Made by a program: the position numbers and the translations under genes. Shown here one piece after another: positions 17,930 through 25,424 of a DNA stretch of 64,000 bases. The stretch lies in contig JAFWEJ010000008.1 of the NCBI GenBank assembly GCA_017512985.1, positions 372,001-436,000 of the forward strand, read 5' to 3'. The notes under the pieces were generated by a model. It saw only the letters and a program-made list of their open reading frames with translations, made no database searches and was not told the origin of the DNA. The DNA comes from Clostridia bacterium (GTDB taxonomy: Bacteria; Bacillota; Clostridia; Christensenellales; Aristaeellaceae). The first letter of the stretch is position 1, and each line of letters starts with the position of its first letter.

Positions 17930-19078
17930 TCACTCTTCCATCAGTTCGACAAGCACACTGTTCTGAATATCAAATCCGCGCGCGGTCAGCTTCCATGCGT
18001 CGCCTTCATGAAGCATCAGGCCGCGCTTTTTCAATGTTTCCAGTTTTCCGCCGAAGCAGCTGCCGATCGTTACGCCGTGTTTTCTGTAAAAATCCCGTTC
18101 GCTGACGCCCCGGTTCATACGAAGACCGAGCATCACGGTTTCAAAGCGCGCGTCCGAGGGGGAAATCCGTTCGGCTTCCGGCGTAATGCCCGAGAGAACC
18201 TGCTGTTCATATACCGTGATTGTATCCGGATTGACGCTGCGGAAATAGGTCATTCCTTCATCGCTGAAGCTGATTCCCGTCATGGACGCGGCTGAAACCC
18301 CCAGTCCGAGATAGGGAACCTGCGTCCAGTAGCCGATGTTGTGAACGCATTCACGGTTTTCCCGCGCGAAACTGGAGATTTCATACTGGTGAAATCCGGA
18401 TAAGGCTGTTTTTTCGCAGGCCAGGCTGTACATGTCCCGCTCAAGGTCCGGATCAGGCAGCGTAAGGCGCCCCGCGTCCAGATCGTGCATCAGCGGCGTT
18501 CCTTCCTCCGGAATCAGTCCGTAAGCGCTGATATGCGACGGATCAAGTGAAAGCGCCGCATCCAGCGTGTTATTCCAGTCTTCGCCGGTCTGACCGGGAA
18601 TCCCGAAAATCAGATCAAGGCTGATATTGCTTATTCCGGCTTTTCGGGCCAGGTGAACGCAAGTCCTGACATCCTCAAAGGTATGGATTCTGCCGAGCAG
18701 ACGAAGGAGGTTCTCCTGATACGCCTGCATGCCGAAGGAAACGCGGCTGACGCCGCAGGAAACAGCCGCGTCAAACCACTCTCCGGTAACCGTGCCGGGA
18801 TTGGCCTCCGAAGTAAACTCCGTAACCCCGTCCAGATCAAATACTTCCCTCAGGCCCGCAATCAGCACGGACAGCTGGGATGGAGAAAGCAGGGAAGGCG
18901 TTCCTCCGCCAATATAGACCGTACTGACGGGTCCGGAAACTTCCTGTTTCCTGTTTCGCGCTTCCGTCAGCAGAAGTTCAATGTATTTTTCACGGTAGGA
19001 TTCCTGTCCCGCAAAAGACGCAAAGGCACAGTAACGGCATTTTTGTCTGCAGAAGGGGATATGTACATACAGTTCCAT
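17930..19078 (-). CDS. hemW: HemW-like radical SAM protein (heme chaperone)
   Basis: HemW/HemN-like radical SAM protein with the [4Fe-4S] motif CRQKCRYC (C10, C14, C17), the SAM-binding segment VYIGGGTPSLLSP, and the HemW C-terminal domain (RDFYRKHG). HemW members act as heme-insertion chaperones and lack oxygen-independent coproporphyrinogen oxidase activity. The frame is open from a GTG at 19120, but the ATG at 19078 yields the canonical MELYVHIPFC start (382 residues). It is the last gene of the DUF512-der-plsY-lepA operon, and lepA-hemW adjacency is common in Firmicutes. Confidence 0.92.
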   Translation of the reverse strand: MELYVHIPFCRQKCRYCAFASFAGQESYREKYIELLLTEARNRKQEVSGPVSTVYIGGGTPSLLSPSQLSVLIAGLREVFDLDGVTEFTSEANPGTVTGEWFDAAVSCGVSRVSFGMQAYQENLLRLLGRIHTFEDVRTCVHLARKAGISNISLDLIFGIPGQTGEDWNNTLDAALSLDPSHISAYGLIPEEGTPLMHDLDAGRLTLPDPDLERDMYSLACEKTALSGFHQYEISSFARENRECVHNIGYWTQVPYLGLGVSAASMTGISFSDEGMTYFRSVNPDTITVYEQQVLSGITPEAERISPSDARFETVMLGLRMNRGVSERDFYRKHGVTIGSCFGGKLETLKKRGLMLHEGDAWKLTARGFDIQNSVLVELMEE

Positions 19079-19132
19079 GGATTTTTCCTCATCGTCCGGC
19101 AGGGGGTGTACCGGAACCACGGAATGAACCGG

Positions 19133-20932
19133 TCAGTCCATCTTCAGGACGGCAAGGAAAGCCTCGCTCGGCACCTGAACCGTACCGAACTGGCGCATCC
19201 GCTTTTTGCCTTCCTTCTGTTTTTCAAGCAGTTTCTTTTTCCGTGTGATATCGCCGCCGTAGCATTTCGCAAGCACGTCCTTGCGCATGGCCTTGACGGT
19301 TTCCCTTGCGATCACTTTTCCGCCGATGGCGGCCTGGATCGGAATTTCGAACATCTGCCGCGGGATAACGTCCTTCAGTTTTTCCGCGATACCGCGGCCG
19401 CGCGCATAGGCCTTTTCCCGGTGGACGATGATGGAGAACGCGTCACAGATATCCCCGTTGAGCAGGATATCGAGCTTGACGAGATCGCTTTCCCGGTAAT
19501 CCTTCAGTTCGTAATCGAAGGAGGCATATCCGCGGCTCCTGCTCTTGACCTGGTCGAAAAAGTCGAAAATGATTTCGTTCAGCGGCATGTCATAGTTCAG
19601 CTTGACGCGGGTTCCCTCATACTGCATATCGATGAAAACTCCGCGTTTTTCCTGGCAGAGCTCCATCAGCGTACCGACGTATTCCTGGGGCGTATAGATC
19701 GTCGCGTGGACGAAGGGCTCCTCCATGAGCGCGATCTCTCCCACGGGAGGAAGGTTGGTGGGATTGTCGATCATGAGGACGGTTCCGTTTGTTTTTGTGA
19801 CCCGGTAGATAACGCTTGGCGCGGTGGTCACGAGATTCAGGTCAAATTCCCGCTCCAGCCGCGTCGTCATGATATCCATGTGCAGCAGGCCCAGGAAACC
19901 ACAGCGGAAACCGTAGCCGAGGGCAACCGACGTTTCCGGTTCAAAAGAAAGGGAGGCGTCGTTCATGCGCAGTTTTTCCAGCGCGTCCTTCAGCGCGGGA
20001 TAATCCGCACCGTCCGCCGGATAAATGCCGCAGTATACCATCGGCGTGACATGCCGGTAACCGGGAAGGGGTTCCGGCGCGGGATCGGCGGCGTCGGTGA
20101 TCGTATCGCCCACGCGCGTATCCCGGACGTCCTTGATGGAAGCGGATACATATCCTACGTCTCCGGCTTTCAGCTCGTCGCAGGGCCTGTAGCCCGGATC
20201 AAACGTTCCGACCTCGACGACGTCAAATTCGCTGCCCGTTGCCATCAGGCGCATTTTCATGCCGGGGCGGAGCGTGCCGTCCATAATCCTGACAAAACAG
20301 ATGGCGCCGCGGTAATTATCGTAATAAGCGTCAAAAATCAGGGCTTTCAGCGGCTTGTCCGGATCTCCGGCAGGATATGGGATGTGCTCCACGATCGCCT
20401 CGAGCACGTCCTCCACATTCAGGCCGGTTTTTGCGGAGATACAGGGGGCAAAAGAGGCGTCCAGACCGATTACGTCCTCAATCTCCCGCCGCACTTCTTC
20501 CGGCCTTGCGGAAGGAAGATCAATCTTGTTGATAACCGGGATTGTCTCGAGGTTGTGCTCAAGCGCCATATAGACGTTCGCGAGCGTCTGGGCCTCGATT
20601 CCCTGGGTCGCGTCCACCACCAGCAACGCCCCCTCGCAGGCGGCGAGCGCGCGGCTGACTTCATAGGTAAAGTCGACATGGCCGGGGGTATCGATCAGGT
20701 TGAGGATATATTCGTTTCCGTCCTTGGCACGGTAGGTCATATGGACGGCTTTGCTTTTGATCGTGATACCGCGCTCCCGTTCCAGTTCCATGCTGTCCAG
20801 GATCTGGTCAACCATCTCGCGCTTCTCAAAAACGCCGGTCTTTTCAAGAATACGGTCCGCAAGCGTGCTTTTTCCGTGGTCGATATGCGCCACGATGCAG
20901 AAGTTGCGGATGCGTTTCATATCATTGGTCAT
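19133..20932 (-). CDS. lepA: Translation elongation factor 4 (LepA)
   Basis: Ribosome-associated GTPase related to EF-G. G1 is [16 protein letters not shown]3 is DTPGHVDF and G4 is NKIDLPS. The LepA-specific C-terminal domain ends with [19 protein letters not shown]. The length of 599 residues is typical. GGAGG lies 5 nt before the ATG. Its start overlaps the end of plsY by 11 nt, so translation is likely coupled. Confidence 0.97.
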   Translation of the reverse strand: MTNDMKRIRNFCIVAHIDHGKSTLADRILEKTGVFEKREMVDQILDSMELERERGITIKSKAVHMTYRAKDGNEYILNLIDTPGHVDFTYEVSRALAACEGALLVVDATQGIEAQTLANVYMALEHNLETIPVINKIDLPSARPEEVRREIEDVIGLDASFAPCISAKTGLNVEDVLEAIVEHIPYPAGDPDKPLKALIFDAYYDNYRGAICFVRIMDGTLRPGMKMRLMATGSEFDVVEVGTFDPGYRPCDELKAGDVGYVSASIKDVRDTRVGDTITDAADPAPEPLPGYRHVTPMVYCGIYPADGADYPALKDALEKLRMNDASLSFEPETSVALGYGFRCGFLGLLHMDIMTTRLEREFDLNLVTTAPSVIYRVTKTNGTVLMIDNPTNLPPVGEIALMEEPFVHATIYTPQEYVGTLMELCQEKRGVFIDMQYEGTRVKLNYDMPLNEIIFDFFDQVKSRSRGYASFDYELKDYRESDLVKLDILLNGDICDAFSIIVHREKAYARGRGIAEKLKDVIPRQMFEIPIQAAIGGKVIARETVKAMRKDVLAKCYGGDITRKKKLLEKQKEGKKRMRQFGTVQVPSEAFLAVLKMD

Positions 20933-21554
20933 GGAGTCCTCCGGATGGATTTGTTTTATTGCCGAGCCGGTTTTCCGTGCCGTGGATCAGGCGTCCGATG
21001 TTGGCGTGGTGCCTGGCGACGCACATGACCATCAGTAAAGCCGCCCAGATAATCACACAGGGATTTCCTCCGCTGAAGGCAAAGGAAAGCCCGAAAAACA
21101 CGATAACCAGCAGCATGCTTCCGACGGAGATATAGCGGAACGCAGCAATGACCGCGACTGTGATCGCGATGCAGATCAGCGCGGGCAGGGGATAGCAGTA
21201 GAGCATGACGGCGCCGGTCGTGGCGACGCCCTTTCCGCCGCGGAAGCGGAAGAATACGGGCCAGTTATGTCCGATCACGCAGCAAAGGCCAGCAAGCAGC
21301 GACGCAAAATGGCTGCCTGTGATGACCCAGGCAATCAGGCAGGAAAGAATTCCCTTGACAGCGTCAAAAAAGAAGGTCAGGATTCCGTATTTCCAGCCCA
21401 TGGTCCGCTGGACGTTGCTGGCGCCGGTGCTTTTGCTGCCGACAGTATGCAGGTCCGGTCCGCCGGCCAGACGGGAAATGATAATTCCTCCGGAAAGGGA
21501 ACCGAGCAGATAGGCAATGATACAGGAAACAGCGATCAGCAGTTCTTTCAGCAT
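20922..21554 (-). CDS. plsY: Glycerol-3-phosphate acyltransferase PlsY
   Basis: Polytopic inner-membrane enzyme that acylates glycerol-3-phosphate with acyl-phosphate, the first step of phospholipid synthesis in Gram-positives. Family motifs are [15 protein letters not shown], the loop [16 protein letters not shown], and [19 protein letters not shown]; several hydrophobic segments span the 210 residues. The GTPase gene der lies 5 bp upstream and lepA overlaps downstream. Together with FakA it would connect fatty-acid uptake with phosphatidate synthesis. Confidence 0.96.
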   Translation of the reverse strand: MLKELLIAVSCIIAYLLGSLSGGIIISRLAGGPDLHTVGSKSTGASNVQRTMGWKYGILTFFFDAVKGILSCLIAWVITGSHFASLLAGLCCVIGHNWPVFFRFRGGKGVATTGAVMLYCYPLPALICIAITVAVIAAFRYISVGSMLLVIVFFGLSFAFSGGNPCVIIWAALLMVMCVARHHANIGRLIHGTENRLGNKTNPSGGLHDQ

Positions 21555-21559
21555 GGCGG

Positions 21560-22891
21560 TCAGTCCTCCTTTTTCTTTTCACGAAGGATGAACCTGATGG
21601 GTGTTCCTTCAAGCTGGAAAGACTTCCTGAAAAAGTTTTCGAGATAGCGTTCATAGGAGAAGAACATCAGTTTCTCCTCGTTGACAAACAGGACAAAGGA
21701 CGGGGGCTGTACTCCGCCCTGGGTGGCGTAATAGATCTTCAGGCGCTTACCGCCCTGCATGGGCGGCTGGAGCGCGTTTACGGCGTCGCTGAGCACATCG
21801 TTCAGCACGCCGGTCGTAATTCTGCGGCAGGCTGTGGTATAGACTTCCTTCACCTTGCCGAGGACGGTCGATACGCGCTGTCCGGATTTCGCGGAGATGA
21901 ACAGCACCGGCGCGTAGGTCATGAATTTGAGGTCGTCCAGCACCTTTTTCCGGTAGTTTTCATAGGTGCCGGTTTCCTTGTCAAGCATGTCCCATTTGTT
22001 GACGATGACGATCACGGCTTTTCCCTCGTCGTGAATGAGGCCGGCAATCTTCGTGTCCTGTTCTGTGACGCCGTCGTTGGCGTCGATCAGCAGCAGCGCG
22101 ACGTCGCATCTCCTTATGGCGGCGATGGAGCGCAGAACGCTGTAACGCTCCAGCGTCTCATCCTCAACGGCGCGTTTCCTGCGGATGCCGGCCGTATCGA
22201 TGATATTGAAAACGGTTCCGTCCCCGTCCGTATAGAGGGAGTCGATCGCGTCACGCGTGGTGCCGGCGATCTCGGACACCATGGTCCGGTTTTCACCGAG
22301 CAGGCGGTTGGTCAGGGAGCTTTTTCCGACATTCGGCCGTCCGACAATAGCCAGCTGGATGGGCGCCTGTTCCTCCGCGTCTCCCTGTTTGTCAGCGGGA
22401 AAGAGCGAAATCAGACGGTCGAGCAGATCGCCGAAGCCGAGCATGTTCACGCTGCTGATCCCGATGGGATCGCCCAGGCCCAGCTCATAGAATTCGTAAA
22501 GATTGTCGTTCAGTCCGAGATAATCCATCTTGTTGACAACCAGCAGAACAGGTTTGGACGTTTTACGCAGCATGTTTGCGACGTCCTTGTCGTCCTCTGT
22601 CAGGCCGTCCCGCGCGTCTGTAAAGAAACAGATCACGTCCGCAAGATCCATGGCGATCTCGGCCTGTTCCCGCATCTGGGCAAGCAGGACGTCGTCGCTT
22701 TTCGGATCGATACCGCCGGTGTCGATGAGCGTAAATGAATGGCCGAGCCATTCCGCGTCCGCCGTGATGCGGTCGCGCGTCACGCCGGGCATATCGTCCA
22801 CAATGCTGATTCTTTTCCCGGCCATTTTGTTGAAAAAGGTTGATTTGCCGACATTGGGCCGGCCAACGACTGCAACAAGCGGTTTAGCCAT
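21560..22891 (-). CDS. der: Ribosome biogenesis GTPase Der (EngA)
   Basis: Double GTPase needed for 50S assembly. Both G domains are complete: GRPNVGKSTFFNKM, DTGG and NKMD in the first, and GRPNVGKSSLTNRL, DTAG and NKWD in the second. A KH-like C-terminal domain (GTPIRFILREKKKED) closes the protein. It has 443 residues. GGAGG precedes the ATG at 6 nt. The start overlaps the end of the DUF512 gene by 8 nt. Confidence 0.97.
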   Translation of the reverse strand: MAKPLVAVVGRPNVGKSTFFNKMAGKRISIVDDMPGVTRDRITADAEWLGHSFTLIDTGGIDPKSDDVLLAQMREQAEIAMDLADVICFFTDARDGLTEDDKDVANMLRKTSKPVLLVVNKMDYLGLNDNLYEFYELGLGDPIGISSVNMLGFGDLLDRLISLFPADKQGDAEEQAPIQLAIVGRPNVGKSSLTNRLLGENRTMVSEIAGTTRDAIDSLYTDGDGTVFNIIDTAGIRRKRAVEDETLERYSVLRSIAAIRRCDVALLLIDANDGVTEQDTKIAGLIHDEGKAVIVIVNKWDMLDKETGTYENYRKKVLDDLKFMTYAPVLFISAKSGQRVSTVLGKVKEVYTTACRRITTGVLNDVLSDAVNALQPPMQGGKRLKIYYATQGGVQPPSFVLFVNEEKLMFFSYERYLENFFRKSFQLEGTPIRFILREKKKED

Positions 22892-24212
22892 CTGTATCCT
22901 CCATTTCCCATAAAGCCCTGATGAGCGATTCCCCGTTGTTGCGGACGATCCGGACCGGCCTGCCCAGCGCCTGCCGGACTTCCTCCACTGTCGTGTCGTC
23001 CAGGAAACGGTCTGTCTGATCGCGGAGCATCGTATCGCAGAGCATGATGCTGTCGCAGGGGATGCCTTTCAGCGTATCGATCAGGTCCCGTCCGACAATC
23101 AACCCGGTGACGGTGATTGTTTCCCCGAAAAACCGGTTGATGACAGGGATAACCCTGATATGCGTACTGTCCGGCCTGTAGTGGTTGACGATTTTTTCAA
23201 TAAACGGTTGCGCCGATACCCCGGTCGGGATCAGGACCGTCCTCTCCCCGGGATCGGCGGGTATTCCGTCCTGAAACAGGAATTCCCAGGCTTCTTCGCA
23301 TTCCTGCTCAAGAAGCCGAAGCATCCCTACGCCGTTCTCGATCTGCGGGTAATCCTCGTATTCGCTGTCCTGCGGGAGCGGTTCCCCGCAGATGCAGTAG
23401 AATTCATCCGATGGAAAAACAAACCTAGTCCCGAATTCCCGCAGAAAACGCTGCTGGTATCCTTTCACAAAGGAAATCAGCGCGGCAGCAGACAACGCGT
23501 CAAATCCCTTCAGCGCGGCGAGGCCTTCCCGGTGCTTTGTCAGGCCTACGGGAACGATCGCAAGGGAGCGCGACGCCGGATAGAGGGAAGAAAGGTCCTC
23601 GATCGTCCGCGCAAGGACGTCTCCGTCGTTGACGCCGGGACAGAGCACGACCTGGGAATGGAATTCGAGGCCGTGCTCCTTCAGCCTTGTCAGCCTTTCC
23701 ATCAGCGTGCCGGCGTTCCGGTTGCGGAGCATCTCGCAGCGGATCTGCGGATCCGTTGCGTGTACCGATATGAAAAGGGGAGAAGCTCTTCTCGCGAGAA
23801 TGCGCCCGAATTCTTCGTCGCTGACGTTGGTCAGGGTTACGTAATTGCCCATCATCAGGCTCAGCCGCCAGTCGTCGTCCTTGACATAGAGCGTATCCCG
23901 CATACCCCGGGGCAGCTGGTCAACAAAGCAGAACAGGCAGCGATTCCTGCAGTGGCGCGGTTTCATGGCTTCGGTTTCGTCCAGGCAAAGTCCGAGCGGC
24001 TCCCATTCGTCCTTGCGGACCGCGAGGGAACGCGGATCCTGCCCGTTTTCACCGCTGACGAGGATTTTAAGCTTCTCCGCGGCGGAAAGGGACTGGTAGT
24101 CGATTTCATCCGTCACCGGTTCGCCGTTGATGGAGACAATGCGTTCGCCGGCCCTGATCCCGGCCTTCCAGGCCGGAGAGCCCTCCGTAACGGCAAAGAT
24201 CCTGACAGACAA
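22884..24212 (-). CDS. DUF512 family protein: PDZ plus radical SAM
   Basis: Conserved clostridial and cyanobacterial family. An N-terminal PDZ-like domain (EGSPAWKAGIRAGERIVSIN) is followed by a radical-SAM-like cluster motif CRNRCLFC (about residues 87-94) in KPRHCRNRCLFCFVDQLP, and a C-terminal DUF512 domain. The biochemical role is unknown. The frame is open from GTG 24227, but the TTG at 24212 has GAGGTG at 7 nt, giving 442 residues ending in MEDTDG. It is the first gene of the operon leading to der, plsY, lepA and hemW; the der neighbourhood is common for the family. Confidence 0.88.
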   Translation of the reverse strand: MSVRIFAVTEGSPAWKAGIRAGERIVSINGEPVTDEIDYQSLSAAEKLKILVSGENGQDPRSLAVRKDEWEPLGLCLDETEAMKPRHCRNRCLFCFVDQLPRGMRDTLYVKDDDWRLSLMMGNYVTLTNVSDEEFGRILARRASPLFISVHATDPQIRCEMLRNRNAGTLMERLTRLKEHGLEFHSQVVLCPGVNDGDVLARTIEDLSSLYPASRSLAIVPVGLTKHREGLAALKGFDALSAAALISFVKGYQQRFLREFGTRFVFPSDEFYCICGEPLPQDSEYEDYPQIENGVGMLRLLEQECEEAWEFLFQDGIPADPGERTVLIPTGVSAQPFIEKIVNHYRPDSTHIRVIPVINRFFGETITVTGLIVGRDLIDTLKGIPCDSIMLCDTMLRDQTDRFLDDTTVEEVRQALGRPVRIVRNNGESLIRALWEMEDTDG

Positions 24213-24248
24213 GGGGGAACACCTCACACATGAAAATTACCACATTAT

Positions 24249-24277
24249 ATTATGCTTTGTTCATATTCCGTTGTCAA
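24249..24277 (-). promoter_or_regulatory. Sigma-A promoter of the DUF512-der-plsY-lepA-hemW operon
   Basis: Minus strand TTGACA (24272-24277), 17 nt, CATAAT (24249-24254), about 40 bp upstream of the first gene. Confidence 0.8.
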
Positions 24278-24309
24278 GAAAACCGGCCAGGCGGCGCACG
24301 CCGGAAAGG

Positions 24310-24338
24310 TTGTTTTTTTGGCCTGATGATGATATGAT
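24310..24338 (+). promoter_or_regulatory. Candidate promoter of the mreB-like gene
   Basis: TTGTTT (24310-24315), 17 nt, TATGAT (24333-24338), ending 37 bp before the ATG at 24376. Confidence 0.55.
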
Positions 24339-24375
24339 TTTCCGGTAAAACGGAAGATGATGAAAGGATCTCATC

Positions 24376-25383
24376 ATGGCTCAGACGAATGACATCGCGA
24401 TCGATCTCGGCACATCCAACGTAGTGATATATATGAAGGGACGCGGCATCGTATTCCGCGAGCCTTCCGTCGTCGCGGTCGACCGTGAGACACAGAATAT
24501 CATCGCCTTCGGGCTTGAAGCGTACCGCATGATCGGACGCACGCCCGCCAACGTCAATGTGGTGCGTCCGCTTGCCCAGGGCGAGCTGCTCGATTTTGAC
24601 CTGACCAGCGCCATGCTCCGCTATTTTGTCTCGTCTGTCGTCGGCAAGCACCTGATCGCCCGTCCCCGCGCGGTTATGGCCGTTCCGACAGGCGTAAAGG
24701 ATATGGAGAAAAAGGCACTCATCAGCACCATGTTTGACGCCGGCGTCCGCCGGACCCAACTGCTTGACAAGAACATCGCGGCTGCCCTTGGCGCCCAGCT
24801 GAATTTCCTGGGGCCCTACGGAAGCCTGGTCGTGGACATCAGCGCCGGAAACACGGACCTGGCTGTGCTGTATAACAGCTCCGTTTCCGTGATCAGTTCC
24901 GTACATATCGGCGGCGACCATTTTGACGACGCGATTATCCGTTATCTGCGGAAAAAATACAATATGCTGATCGGCGAACGCACCGCCGAGCAGATCAAGA
25001 TCACCCTCGGGGGCGCGGTGCGCCGCGATCCGGCCGTCGTTATGGACATCACAGGAAGGAACCTGATTTCCGGCCTTCCGAAAACAATGAGCGTGGAGTC
25101 CGACGAAATTTATGAGGCAGTCCTTGACCAGGTCAACGACCTGATTGAAGCCGTACAGGTCGTGGTTGAGCGTACGCCTCCGCAGCTCGCTTCAGACGTT
25201 TTTGACAGCGGCGTCACGCTGACAGGGGGAGGCGCGCTCCTGTACGGGCTTGCAGAAGCCGTCGGAAACGCGCTGAATATTCCGTGCCGGGTTTCGCCGG
25301 ACGCGCGCGACTGCGTAGTGATGGGTTGCGCAAGGGTACTCTCAGATCCTTCCGGCATGCGTCACCTGCTTGCCCATTCATAA
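24376..25383 (+). CDS. MreB/Mbl-like actin homolog with divergent ATPase motifs
   Basis: A 335-residue bacterial actin homolog of the MreB/Mbl group, which forms membrane-bound filaments guiding lateral wall synthesis. Phosphate-1 is AIDLGTSNVVIYMKGRG and the adenosine motif LTGGGALLYGLAEAV is intact. Two segments deviate from MreB: phosphate-2 reads VDISAGNTDLAVL rather than VDIGGGTTDIAV, and the segment usually EEPMAAAIGAGLP reads DKNIAAALGAQLN, so the catalytic glutamate is not conserved. It stands alone, without mreC or mreD, between two divergent operons and is closed by its own terminator. It may be a regulatory paralog rather than the main MreB. Confidence 0.85.
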   Translation: MAQTNDIAIDLGTSNVVIYMKGRGIVFREPSVVAVDRETQNIIAFGLEAYRMIGRTPANVNVVRPLAQGELLDFDLTSAMLRYFVSSVVGKHLIARPRAVMAVPTGVKDMEKKALISTMFDAGVRRTQLLDKNIAAALGAQLNFLGPYGSLVVDISAGNTDLAVLYNSSVSVISSVHIGGDHFDDAIIRYLRKKYNMLIGERTAEQIKITLGGAVRRDPAVVMDITGRNLISGLPKTMSVESDEIYEAVLDQVNDLIEAVQVVVERTPPQLASDVFDSGVTLTGGGALLYGLAEAVGNALNIPCRVSPDARDCVVMGCARVLSDPSGMRHLLAHS

Positions 25384-25388
25384 AAACC

Positions 25389-25424
25389 AAATCCGGCAGA
25401 ACGGTGTTCTGCCGGATTTCTTTT
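25389..25424. terminator. Bidirectional terminator between mreB-like gene and ligase fusion
   Basis: AAATCCGGCAGAAC (25389-25402) and GTTCTGCCGGATTT (25406-25419) form a perfect 14-bp stem with a 3-nt loop. It is followed by CTTTT rightward and by GGTTTTTATG leftward. It lies 3 nt from the stop codon of the minus-strand fusion gene. Confidence 0.92.

Noticed and set aside
18653..21028. A 791-codon plus-strand open frame opposite hemW and lepA.
   Set aside because: It is antisense to two clear genes and its translation is rich in His, Arg and Gly without any domain. It results from the GC-rich codon bias of the opposite strand.
24228..24300. GC-rich inverted stretch between the DUF512 and mreB-like genes as a regulatory RNA.
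   Set aside because: The stretch is accounted for by two divergent promoters and gives no convincing conserved fold.
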